Made by a program: the position numbers and the translations under genes
Notes under the pieces: model-generated
Told to the model about the DNA's origin: nothing
The model's input: the letters and a program-made list of their open reading frames with translations, nothing else
Databases searched by the model: none
Shown here: in pieces, positions 13,508 through 20,764 of the stretch
How positions within the stretch are numbered: the stretch's first letter is position 1
Layout: every line of letters begins with the position of its first letter
Virus record (IMG/VR): IMGVR_UViG_3300010375_000010
Span: 1-39,977 of that record
Reading direction: 5' to 3' (one strand)
DNA: 39,977 bases
Source: a virus

Positions 13508-14081
13508 GCTCGGCCTGATGTACCAGCCTGGGATGGGCAACAGTTCGCCTGCATTCCAGTTCTGGCAGTTCGCCTGCGACAACGGACGCTTCGCGAAGCC
13601 TGAGCAGTGGAACGCGGGCGACTGGCTCGAGTGGCTGGCCGGCCTGCGCCGCTACCGCAGCAACTGCCTGTTCGCGACGGCGCCTGACGTGGTCGGTGAC
13701 GCGCTCGCCACCCTGCACCTATCGATGCCCTACCTCGAGACGATCCGCCAACTCGGCTACCGTGCGGCATTCGTCGCCCAGGACGGGTTTCACGATGCCT
13801 TCCCCGACCCTGACACATTCGACGTGCTGTTCATTGGTGGGCGCGACGAGTGGAAGTTTGCCGAGGATGGCGGCTACGCAGCTGCGCGTTGGGGCCGCGC
13901 CCACGGCAAGCCAACGCACATGGGCCGGGTCAATAGCGAGCGGCGGACGGTAACCATGCTGGTGTCGCTGTTCGACTCAGTCGACGGCACGTACCTGAAG
14001 CATGGCCCCGACGTGAACTGGCCGAAGTTGAACGCCTGGCTCGACAAGATCCGCGACCAGACGTTCATGGAAGCAGCATGA
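13452..14081 (+). CDS. dpdA-like: DpdA-like 7-deazaguanine DNA base-exchange enzyme (TGT-related)
   Basis: 209 aa. Visible blocks: CDNGRF (42-47), FATAPDVVGD (74-83), VAQDG (108-112), LFIGGRDEWK (126-135), HMGRVNS (156-162) and FDSVDGT (174-180). This order matches short phage proteins related to tRNA-guanine transglycosylase, of which DpdA swaps guanine for a 7-deazaguanine in DNA; the Asp in FDSVDGT is the likely nucleophile position and GGxxEWK the base-binding loop. It starts GTG at 13452 after GGGG, inside the transporter gene. It is much shorter than bacterial TGT (~370 aa). A tRNA-acting paralogue cannot be excluded, but the phage context favours DNA. Confidence 0.72.
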   Translation: MLFLSGVITQTLLANPRPELGLMYQPGMGNSSPAFQFWQFACDNGRFAKPEQWNAGDWLEWLAGLRRYRSNCLFATAPDVVGDALATLHLSMPYLETIRQLGYRAAFVAQDGFHDAFPDPDTFDVLFIGGRDEWKFAEDGGYAAARWGRAHGKPTHMGRVNSERRTVTMLVSLFDSVDGTYLKHGPDVNWPKLNAWLDKIRDQTFMEAA

Positions 14082-14099
14082 CAACTCTCTGCTGGCGAC

Positions 14100-14121
14100 G
14101 GGCGGACGGTGGATTCCGCCC
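14100..14121. terminator. Hairpin after the dpdA-like gene
   Basis: GGGCGGA (14100-14106) pairs perfectly with TCCGCCC (14115-14121) over an 8-nt loop, 19 nt past the stop. No T-run follows, so it is a weak or high-GC-type terminator or an RNA-stabilising end. Confidence 0.4.
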
Positions 14122-14131
14122 CCACCAGCCT

Positions 14132-14165
14132 CTTATCAGACATAAGTGCCGTAATGTCTGACAAG
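14132..14165 (+). repeat. Start-module repeat with inverted partner, copy 3
   Basis: CTTATCAGACAT (14132-14143) pairs with ATGTCTGACAAG (14154-14165) at 11 of 12 positions around a 10-nt loop, so the ATG at 14154 would be buried in an RNA stem. Alternatively it is a DNA operator. CATAAG lies exactly 7 nt before the ATG. Confidence 0.65.
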
Positions 14166-14489
14166 ATCATCGTCACCGTGGATGACTGGAAGGCAGGCAG
14201 TGATGCCATCCGCTCCCTCACCCGCGAGCGCGACGAACTGCGCGCCGAGGTCGAGCGGCTTGTGATGCAGCACGAGAACCTCAGCCGCGAGTGCCTGGGT
14301 CAGTACGAATTGATGAGCGCCGAGGTCGAGCGGCTGCAGGCTAAGGTCGACGACCTGACGAACGCCGCAACCACCGCCAAGAACCTGCTCTCGCGCAAGC
14401 AGCCGCATAGCGTAGCTGACGTTGACGGCGATGCCTGGGAAGCGTGGGCCGTACTCGAAGCCGCGCTTGTCAACGATAAGGAGTGTTAG
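14154..14489 (+). CDS. Coiled-coil protein, 111 aa
   Basis: MSDKIIVTVDDWKAG followed by long heptad-rich helices (TRERDELRAEVERLV, SAEVERLQAKVDDL), ending in a Trp-rich helix (DGDAWEAWAVLEAAL). The start module is shared with 12076 and 12690. Likely a small oligomeric regulator or scaffold; no family recognised. Confidence 0.55.
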   Translation: MSDKIIVTVDDWKAGSDAIRSLTRERDELRAEVERLVMQHENLSRECLGQYELMSAEVERLQAKVDDLTNAATTAKNLLSRKQPHSVADVDGDAWEAWAVLEAALVNDKEC

Positions 14490-14490
14490 A

Positions 14491-14661
14491 TTGCCCAGGA
14501 TTCCGTTCTGGTTTTGGCGGCTCTTCCACCCCGGCTGCATCCTCTGCCAGCCTCACGTCGGCACCTTCAAGCTATCTGCGGACAACGTCTGCCGACTGCA
14601 TGCACCGGTGCCCCTCACTGGCCCTGCTTGTGCGGGGTTAGCGAGGGAGCATCGGTCCTGA
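14491..14661 (+). CDS. Small Cys-containing protein, 56 aa, TTG start
   Basis: A strong AAGGAG site lies 8 nt before TTG 14491, directly after the preceding stop; this is one of the few clear Shine-Dalgarno sites in the operon. The product PRIPFWFWRLFHPGCILCQPH has an aromatic start and a CxxC, with a further Cys downstream. Function unknown. Confidence 0.55.
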   Translation: MPRIPFWFWRLFHPGCILCQPHVGTFKLSADNVCRLHAPVPLTGPACAGLAREHRS

Positions 14662-14788
14662 TACATGCGGACCGACCTGACGGCATCGACCCCGTCAGTG
14701 TTCGGAGGGGTCGGGGGTGGGAGGTCAGATCCACCCCTCCCCTTACCAGGCGAACTAACTAACGCCTCACCACCACCTGAGGAGCGCC
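14662..14788 (+). other. Structured gap between small genes
   Basis: Contains a 7-bp perfect stem CTGACGG/CCGTCAG (14677-14683, 14692-14698) and an 8-bp stem GGAGGGGT/ACCCCTCC (14704-14711, 14733-14740). A 43-codon frame (14665-14796, MRTDLTASTPSVFGG...) spans it, low in complexity and without a Shine-Dalgarno site, so I do not call it a gene. A cis-acting RNA structure or attenuator is plausible. Confidence 0.35.
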
Positions 14789-15118
14789 ATGCCTAACTAT
14801 GATCGCGAGCACACTGTCACCCTGACCAGTGGCGACGTCGGCAAAACAACCTTCACGGTTCCGTGTGACCTTGCGGCCGAGGTCGAACGGCTGACGATAG
14901 AAAACAAACGTCTTCAATGGTTGATGCTGCCCTCAGTGTCTGGTCGTGCAGTACCGCTTGGAACCAACGACGAACTTCGCGTCAAGATCGAGCGGCTACA
15001 GGCAGCACTAGAGAAACACCACTGGCCCGACCTCGTACCCGGCGATGGCCCATGCGAAACGTGTGGCCTGAACGCCGAGGCGTGGTATGACCTCGTCAAA
15101 TCGGTTAGTCAGACCTAA
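14789..15118 (+). CDS. Coiled-coil/CxxC protein, 109 aa
   Basis: A beta-like start (EHTVTLTSGDVGKTTFTV) followed by two leucine-rich helices (AAEVERLTIENKRLQWL, RVKIERLQAALEKHH) and CETCGLNAEAW. Layout resembles the proteins at 12690 and 14154. An AGGAG site precedes the ATG. Last gene of the plus-strand operon. Confidence 0.6.
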   Translation: MPNYDREHTVTLTSGDVGKTTFTVPCDLAAEVERLTIENKRLQWLMLPSVSGRAVPLGTNDELRVKIERLQAALEKHHWPDLVPGDGPCETCGLNAEAWYDLVKSVSQT

Positions 15119-15246
15119 GAAATATTCGCGCTGACAAACGAACACCCCGCCTCCTCACCCCGGACGCGGAATAAAGGCAAGGACGACGGGGCTGACCGTT
15201 ACACGGATGGCGTACTACTCAAGTCACCGCAGTGGCCTCACCCCCC
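15119..15246. other. Convergent junction between the two operons
   Basis: 128 bp between the ends of the rightward and leftward operons. I see no hairpin with a T-run on either strand and no gene. Termination here may be Rho-dependent. Confidence 0.4.
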
Positions 15247-15477
15247 TCAGTCATGCCTCCGCACGATCGGTCGGAACGCTTGCGATCGCACGTAGCCGAA
15301 TGACGCGCCGACCACCACGCCGATGAACGCCACGCACACGTTGGCAAACTCGGGATGGAACAGCAGCATCACCCCCGCGCCGACGAGCACGGTCAACGCC
15401 AGGATGGTTGAGCACACCAGGCGCGTGATCGCCACCGTCGACGATTCGTGGTACTCAGACTCAGGCGGGTCGGACAC
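15247..15477 (-). CDS. Two-span membrane protein, 76 aa
   Basis: A short acidic start (SDPPESEYHESS), then two hydrophobic segments (LVCSTILALTVLVGAGVML and VCVAFIGVVVGASFGYV) and a basic tail (RSQAFRPIVRRHD). A holin-like arrangement at the very end of the late operon, close to a peptidase gene. GTG start at 15477 lies inside the previous gene (17-bp overlap). Confidence 0.55.
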   Translation of the reverse strand: MSDPPESEYHESSTVAITRLVCSTILALTVLVGAGVMLLFHPEFANVCVAFIGVVVGASFGYVRSQAFRPIVRRHD

Positions 15478-15676
15478 GTCGCCACTCCTCGCGCCGTAGC
15501 CGCGGCAGCAACCAGCGCGCCCAGAGCACACCGTCGATAAAACGCTGATCGCGCATCGCCTCGTGAGCGCCGCAGCCCTGACAGCCGGCACCCTTATGGG
15601 GGCAGTTGTTCGTGACGGCCGTGGTCAACTGGTACGACTCGGCCAGCGTGCCGTGCCAGATCGCTTGAAGCGGCAC
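15461..15676 (-). CDS. Small Cys/His protein, 71 aa
   Basis: Contains NNCPHKGAGCQGCGAHEAM, a likely zinc knuckle, followed by a Trp/Arg-rich helix (LWARWLLPRLRREEWRR). GTG at 15676 has GGGGG about 6 nt upstream. Function unknown; it lies between two small membrane proteins. Confidence 0.5.
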   Translation of the reverse strand: MPLQAIWHGTLAESYQLTTAVTNNCPHKGAGCQGCGAHEAMRDQRFIDGVLWARWLLPRLRREEWRRVRPA

Positions 15677-15693
15677 GCCATCCCCCGAATGGC

Positions 15694-15855
15694 CTAGGTC
15701 AGACGGGCCACCGCGAGCGCCCCGATCAGCCCGAACACAACGATGGGCGTACTCGGCAAGACGGCCAGTGCGCCCAGGATGCACAGCAGCAGCACGATCA
15801 ACGCGATGATGAAGCCGATGCTGATCGGCGCGATTCCTACCTGCACGTTCCTCAT
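15694..15855 (-). CDS. Two-span membrane peptide, 53 aa
   Basis: MRNVQVGIAPISIGF, then IIALIVLLLCILGALAVL and IVVFGLIGALAVARLT. The ATG at 15855 overlaps the preceding stop (ATGA), with AGGAGGG just before it. Small size and two helices suit a holin or antiholin. Confidence 0.6.
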   Translation of the reverse strand: MRNVQVGIAPISIGFIIALIVLLLCILGALAVLPSTPIVVFGLIGALAVARLT

Positions 15856-16427
15856 CCCTCCTCTCCCCTGAGCCTGTCAATGATGACCATGCCGTTCCAG
15901 CTCCCCCACGCCGCGGCTTCGTCCGCGGTCATCTCTTGCCCGACCCCCTTCCAGTTCGGTGACGGGTTCGCGAGATAGAGCACGCCGGGCCCGATCGTGC
16001 GCGCACCGCTGTGGTGATACCAGCGCGCGCCGTTGATCTGGAGTGGATAGGCGCCTGACCACGCCAGGATGTCCTCGCGCGTCAGATACTGACGCCGCGC
16101 AGCGACATAGCCGAGCGCCCGGAACATCGTCTCGAGGTCGTACATGTCCGCGCGCGCGAGCCCATAGTCAGGACTGACGGCACCGGGGTACGTCGCCGCG
16201 CGCAGCGCATCGACCACGTCCCACTCGTCCCACGCGCGGCCGAGGCGATCGTCGCCGAGACTATTGAGCAGCCACGCGGAGCTGGCGCACGAGCACGTCC
16301 AGTCCGCGGTCTGCAGCACCGCCGGCGCCCACGGATCGTACGTGATGCCCTGCTCGGGCGGCTGAGGGTCAGGCGGATACGGCTCCGCAGCGCGCGGCGT
16401 CCAGATTGGCGTCCACCAGCTCGTCAC
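15852..16427 (-). CDS. C39-like cysteine peptidase, virion or lysis protein
   Basis: 191 aa. WTCSCASSAWLLNSLG (from ~43) fits the nucleophile helix of C39/papain-like peptidases, with later His (WYHHSG, ~137-140) and Asn (LANPSPNW, ~153-159) as candidate partners. Such domains occur in tail-associated and endolysin proteins that cut peptide cross-links. The GTG at 16427 overlaps the previous stop. A Pro-rich N-terminus without a signal peptide suggests it acts from the virion or needs a holin. Moderately confident in the fold, less in the role. Confidence 0.5.
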   Translation of the reverse strand: MTSWWTPIWTPRAAEPYPPDPQPPEQGITYDPWAPAVLQTADWTCSCASSAWLLNSLGDDRLGRAWDEWDVVDALRAATYPGAVSPDYGLARADMYDLETMFRALGYVAARRQYLTREDILAWSGAYPLQINGARWYHHSGARTIGPGVLYLANPSPNWKGVGQEMTADEAAAWGSWNGMVIIDRLRGEEG

Positions 16428-16663
16428 AGCGGGTCGTTGGCGAGCTCGCCGCCGCCCTCGGCGCTCCACTGAATCACCGCGCCGGAGGCGAAGGCGCGCT
16501 GCACGATCTCGTCAGAGACCTCGATCTCGTCGCTGATCGGCGGCCCCAGGTACTGCGGCGGATCGGCGCTCTTGAGCGATCGCCAGTACTGGTAAATGCC
16601 GTTCTCGGTGTTGCCGGGCCAGTACTGCCCCCACACCAGGTGGTCGATCATGCTGCCGCTCAT
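16424..16663 (-). CDS. Hypothetical late protein, 79 aa
   Basis: An aromatic N-terminal half (DHLVWGQYWPGNTENGIYQYW) and an acidic middle (SDEIEVSDEIVQ). Overlapped at both ends (ATGA upstream, GTGA downstream), so translationally coupled to the C39-like peptidase and possibly its partner. Not recognised. Confidence 0.6.
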   Translation of the reverse strand: MSGSMIDHLVWGQYWPGNTENGIYQYWRSLKSADPPQYLGPPISDEIEVSDEIVQRAFASGAVIQWSAEGGGELANDPL

Positions 16664-17004
16664 GTCATCGGCACCTGTTCAGGCGGCAGCAAGCCGTTCT
16701 GGATGTCGCGAATCTCTTGCTTGCGCTGGGCCGTGGTCGCGGGGTTCTGAAATTCGGCCGCGTACTCCTCGCTGGTCTTGTCGCGCATCGCGACGTGGCT
16801 GGCAATCGTCTGGTCGACGACCGTCGTCTCGGCACTCGCAAAATCGGTAGCCACGCCCTCGGTGTCGTAGGTGAACACAAACTCGCCGGTCATCCCCAGG
16901 CCACGCGTCACGTCCACGCCAGCCGTCACCAACTCGGCCTGTAACTGGCTCAGGTTGATGAGCTTACCGCCGGTCGATCGGCCAGCCTGCTCGGTCACGG
17001 TCAT
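16660..17004 (-). CDS. Hypothetical tail-associated protein, 114 aa
   Basis: Begins MTVTEQAGRSTGGKLINLSQLQAEL and has a mixed alpha/beta body, with TTVVDQTIASHVAM in the middle. Follows a repeat-rich fibre gene (ATGA overlap), as tail-fibre assembly or accessory proteins often do. No signature seen. Confidence 0.55.
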   Translation of the reverse strand: MTVTEQAGRSTGGKLINLSQLQAELVTAGVDVTRGLGMTGEFVFTYDTEGVATDFASAETTVVDQTIASHVAMRDKTSEEYAAEFQNPATTAQRKQEIRDIQNGLLPPEQVPMT

Positions 17005-17771
17005 CGCTTGACCTCCTCCACGATCAGCGTGCGATAGGTCCACGTCGCGGTGAGCGTCCCACCCGATGGTGCGCGCCAGCGTACCTTGACGACGTGCCCG
17101 GCCAGGCTGACCGCGGGAATGAAGTACGCCATCGACGCCACGAGCACCTGGTTGGTGGCCGCCGCCGACACCTGCGCAATCGGCCCCACGTCCCCCCCGT
17201 CCACGTTGATCTGCAAGTCGGCGAACGCGCCGACGCTCGACACCTGCACCGTACACATCAGGTGGATCAGCAGCGCTGACGCACCGGTGGTGATGCTCAC
17301 CGTCAGATCCGGCATGTCGACGAAACTGGTACTCGTGGTGGTCGGGTTGTTGGTGCTGCCAACCGCGGCCACGATCTGATGAACGGCATTCGGCGCAAGT
17401 TTGGCCGTGGGCACATTGTTGTCGGCAATGCGATCGCTGATCACCGCGTTGAGTGCGATCTTCTGCGTGATAACCGCAGAGTCCGCGAGTTGACCCTGAC
17501 CAACAGCGCCCGGCGCGATCTTGGCCGCGGAGATCTGCTGATCGGCGATGTCGGCCGTGGTGATCGAGCCATCGGCGATCATCGCGCCAGTGATCGTGCC
17601 CGCCGCGATCGACCCCGCGCCCAGGATCAGCCCCTTGCCGGTCGTATGGTCGTGTCCGCTCATCGCCTCGGCAAGCTTCTGGACGTCCTCCTTCTTGAAC
17701 AGGTCCGTCGCGGCCGTGGCGCGGCTGAAGGTCGGGCTGGTGTAGTTTGGATCGGTTTCGATGCGTGCCAT
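17001..17771 (-). CDS. Tail fibre/virion protein with hexapeptide-like repeats
   Basis: 256 aa. The N-terminal 40 residues are a linker. Residues ~45-125 are tandem repeats of the type GSITTADIADQQISAAKIA, which form elongated beta structures in fibres. The C-terminal ~120 residues form a beta-sandwich-like head (SFVDMPDLTVSI, TYRTLIVEEVKR). It shares both parts with the 275-aa protein at 20765-21592, so the two are paralogues. Probably receptor-binding. Confidence 0.65.
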   Translation of the reverse strand: MARIETDPNYTSPTFSRATAATDLFKKEDVQKLAEAMSGHDHTTGKGLILGAGSIAAGTITGAMIADGSITTADIADQQISAAKIAPGAVGQGQLADSAVITQKIALNAVISDRIADNNVPTAKLAPNAVHQIVAAVGSTNNPTTTSTSFVDMPDLTVSITTGASALLIHLMCTVQVSSVGAFADLQINVDGGDVGPIAQVSAAATNQVLVASMAYFIPAVSLAGHVVKVRWRAPSGGTLTATWTYRTLIVEEVKR

Positions 17772-17785
17772 TCACGTCCTCGCTT

Positions 17786-19732
17786 TCATGCTGCGTCGGA
17801 GACCCACTGCACCGCCTTGACCGACAGCGACCCACGCCACTGGCGGCCAATCTCGTCGAAGCTTTGCGACACCGAGTAGTCGGTGAAGCTGAGCTGCACG
17901 ACCTTTTCGTCGGGCAACGTGCACGTCACGGCACCGGGCGTATCGACCGCGGCTTCGACCGCCCGCTGGATCTCGCGCCGCCCGATGCGCAGCGGCACGC
18001 CGTCGCGGCGCACCAGCCCGTCCGAGCACAGAATGGCGACCTGGACCTGCATGAAGCGCTGCGGGCGCAGCGCGTGGCCGATCGAGAAGGCCGACACCAG
18101 TGGCGACTTCAGGTTGCTCGCGGTGTTGACCAGGTGCACGCGAAACGCACCGAGCACCGTCACGTTCGCGGTGGTCGATGGGAACGCGAGCTGCTGGTAC
18201 GGCGCCTGGTTGAACTGGCCCGTCAGCGACAACCACGCCGTCTGCGAGGTGTCGACCTTGTACTCGAGCGTGACGTAGTTCTGCGCGTCGAGCGTGCCCG
18301 TCACCGCGGCGTGCCGCAGCGACTTCTTCGACGCGTGATAGCCGCCATGCCACTGCGGCAAGTCGACCCAACCGTCGCCGACGCTGAAGCGATACGCCGA
18401 GCACGCCGCCGGGTTGGGCACGCACGGATTGACCATCCAGCCCACGGTGCCATCGCTGAAGCCGAGATAGGTCCGGGTGTGCCCGGCAGGCGCGCCGACG
18501 CTCGAGACGAACAAACTCTGGATCGCGCGATTCGCAAACGGGACGCTCAGACTGCCGTGCCAGGCGTCCACGTGCACCGGCGCGAGCTGGTCCTGGCCGA
18601 CTCCCTGCGAGACCCAGCTCCCAAACTTCATCACGTAGCCGGTCAGCGTGTCGGGGTTGTAGATCGCCGCATAGGCGAACATGGTGCCCACGGCTGCGAA
18701 CGCGGTAATGCGCCCGCGGACCGGACTATCGTTGTTGACCAGCCGCTCGGGCCCGATCTGCTCGAGCGCGAGGTCGGGCGTGATGCGCATGAACTGCCGT
18801 CCGTAGCTGACGTACACGGCGTTCTCGAACTGGCCCCAGAACTTGCCGTTGTTGCTATCGACCGCGAATTTCAGGAACGGGAAGAGCTGGTGATCCTCGC
18901 CGGAGGCGTCGAGCGTGTACACACCGTCGGTCTTCAGGATCAGCAGCGTGCCCGCGGCCGTCACCGCGAGCGAGCTGATGACCGAGGACTTGTCGCCGAC
19001 GCGGAAGATCAGGCTCGTGTAATTCGCCTCGAGCGTCGGGTCGGCATTGGTGTCGCACTTCCTGAGCCGGTTCGTGTCGTCGGCCCACCAGAACTCGCGA
19101 CCAATGACCGCGAACGCGAGCGACGCAAACGTGGCCATCGGCGTCCAGGTCGTGCCGTTGCTCGAGTACTGCGCCGGTCCAGTTGAGAGCGCCACGAAGG
19201 CGCGCTGGATCCCGTCAAAGTTGGACGTGAACACCGCCACGTTGAGCACCGCGACGCCGGCGCCGAAGTCCTTGACCATCGTCCACGTCGTGTCGTTGTC
19301 GCGCCGATTGATGTACCGCCCGCACGCGCTGTAGAGCACTCCGCCCAGCTCGAAGAAGGTGCGCACACCGACGGCTGCGTCCGCGCCTGAGGGTGTCAGC
19401 AGCGTGATCTCCGGGCCCTTGCACCACGGCCACACGCTGCAGTCCACCGCCTGCGCCGACAGGTAGCGGAAGTCCTGCCACTTCTCCTGGACCTTCATGC
19501 CCATGCCGAGCACCAGGCTTTCGTACGGCTCCTCGCGATCGCTGATCGGTGACGTGCCGGCGTAGCCAAAGTCGGGCGGTTGGACCTGGCTGATGTCCTG
19601 CGATTTGCTCGAGACCAGCATCGGCGGCGCGGGATTGCCGCGCGTCGGTGTCGGCGTGCCGAGCAGAAGCCCGACGTTGCCGATCTTGAAGTGGTACGGA
19701 TATGGCGAGCGGCGCGCGGAGATGACGCTCAT
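17786..19732 (-). CDS. Large beta-rich tail/virion structural protein, 648 aa
   Basis: Repeated beta blocks rich in aromatic and Gly residues across the length (FELGGVLYSACGRYINR, FVALSTGPAQYSSNG, VGDKSSVISSLAVTAAGTL, GQFENAVYVSYGRQFM) suggest a beta-propeller-like body; the C-terminus is a beta domain. Size and place, between a 340-aa structural protein and the fibres, suit a tail hub or stem protein of a short tail. The ATG at 19732 overlaps the previous stop. Family not named with confidence. Confidence 0.6.
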   Translation of the reverse strand: MSVISARRSPYPYHFKIGNVGLLLGTPTPTRGNPAPPMLVSSKSQDISQVQPPDFGYAGTSPISDREEPYESLVLGMGMKVQEKWQDFRYLSAQAVDCSVWPWCKGPEITLLTPSGADAAVGVRTFFELGGVLYSACGRYINRRDNDTTWTMVKDFGAGVAVLNVAVFTSNFDGIQRAFVALSTGPAQYSSNGTTWTPMATFASLAFAVIGREFWWADDTNRLRKCDTNADPTLEANYTSLIFRVGDKSSVISSLAVTAAGTLLILKTDGVYTLDASGEDHQLFPFLKFAVDSNNGKFWGQFENAVYVSYGRQFMRITPDLALEQIGPERLVNNDSPVRGRITAFAAVGTMFAYAAIYNPDTLTGYVMKFGSWVSQGVGQDQLAPVHVDAWHGSLSVPFANRAIQSLFVSSVGAPAGHTRTYLGFSDGTVGWMVNPCVPNPAACSAYRFSVGDGWVDLPQWHGGYHASKKSLRHAAVTGTLDAQNYVTLEYKVDTSQTAWLSLTGQFNQAPYQQLAFPSTTANVTVLGAFRVHLVNTASNLKSPLVSAFSIGHALRPQRFMQVQVAILCSDGLVRRDGVPLRIGRREIQRAVEAAVDTPGAVTCTLPDEKVVQLSFTDYSVSQSFDEIGRQWRGSLSVKAVQWVSDAA

Positions 19733-20751
19733 CGAAAGACCGGGCCGAAACGGCGCGCCGGGCGGAGGGTGAGTTGCGGCTGGACGGCGGTGAAGTGCTC
19801 GCGCGTACGGTCGCTGAACCACGCCGCGGCAGCCGTCGCGTCGCGAATCAGTCGCTGATTGGCCAGCGGCTCGAGCAGGTGACCGAATCGTCGCCAGCCC
19901 ACGGTCAGCGCCGACGACACCAGCCAGTCGCGATCGATGGGTGCCTCGTCCGTTTCGACCGCCAGCCCGGCCTGTTCGCCGTACGTGCCGCCCGCCATGC
20001 GGCAGTGGTCGAATGCCCGCTTGTAGCAGCGCAGATAAATGATGTCGCCGTCATTGAAGCTGCGCGAACCGGTGTTCAAGATCATCGTGCCCCCGTCACG
20101 CTCGACCGTGCCGTAGACGATGCGCTCGAACGGATCGACCTGCGAGGGGTCCTCCCCCGCGGCGAGCACGCCGGCCTGACGGATGTGATTCGGATCGCGC
20201 AACCACGGCGTGACCAGTTGGAGATCGTGGCGCGTCACGCCGGCGACCGCCGTGCACGGCACATCGACCACCAGCCAGCACTGTTTCAGCCCGTCATTGA
20301 TGAGCTGGTGCATCGTCGGTACGTCCCACGGACCGAGGATCTCGAACCGCTCGCCGATACCGCTGATGCCGGTGCCTTCCATGTTTTCGTAGGTGAGCAG
20401 CAGATCCTCAAAGTCGAAGTAGGTGTGCGCCTCGAGCTCGCCGTAGGTCGTCCCGCCGGTGGTACTGATCGGCGAGTTCGTCCACGGCAGGTCGGGCGTA
20501 ACCGTGCCCGTCGGCGGGTCGTAACTCGCCACGTATCGATGGCGGTCCTGCTCCCACGTAGCACTCGGACGGTAGAGCGGGCGATCGAGCAGCAGGTCGC
20601 CCTGGCCGATGCTCGACATGATCGGGTAGTTCGAGCACACCAGTTTGGTGGTATTCGAGCCCGAGGTCGCGCGCACGTCATAGCTTTCGGGCCCCACGTA
20701 GGGGCCGCTTTCGACGGCCAGATTGCGGCGGTACTCGGCGAGACTCGACAT
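19729..20751 (-). CDS. Probable tail or head-tail structural protein, 340 aa
   Basis: Starts MSSLAEYRRNLAVE, with beta-rich and helical stretches (HTYFDFEDLLLTYENMEG, PTMHQLINDGLKQCWLVVD, DGDIIYLRCYKRAFDHCR). Pattern and length resemble tail-tube/gatekeeper-type proteins of podoviruses, but no motif is decisive. It couples by ATGA to the 648-aa protein. Confidence 0.5.
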   Translation of the reverse strand: MSSLAEYRRNLAVESGPYVGPESYDVRATSGSNTTKLVCSNYPIMSSIGQGDLLLDRPLYRPSATWEQDRHRYVASYDPPTGTVTPDLPWTNSPISTTGGTTYGELEAHTYFDFEDLLLTYENMEGTGISGIGERFEILGPWDVPTMHQLINDGLKQCWLVVDVPCTAVAGVTRHDLQLVTPWLRDPNHIRQAGVLAAGEDPSQVDPFERIVYGTVERDGGTMILNTGSRSFNDGDIIYLRCYKRAFDHCRMAGGTYGEQAGLAVETDEAPIDRDWLVSSALTVGWRRFGHLLEPLANQRLIRDATAAAAWFSDRTREHFTAVQPQLTLRPARRFGPVFR

Positions 20752-20764
20752 CAGCGTTGCTCTC

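Noticed and set aside
14665-14796. 43-codon frame between the 56-aa and 109-aa genes
   Set aside because: Low-complexity Gly/Pro/Ser product, no ribosome site, and it spans two hairpins; not called as a gene.
17747-19186. 479-codon open frame on the plus strand
   Set aside because: Antisense to the 648-aa structural gene; same GC-rich shadow pattern.
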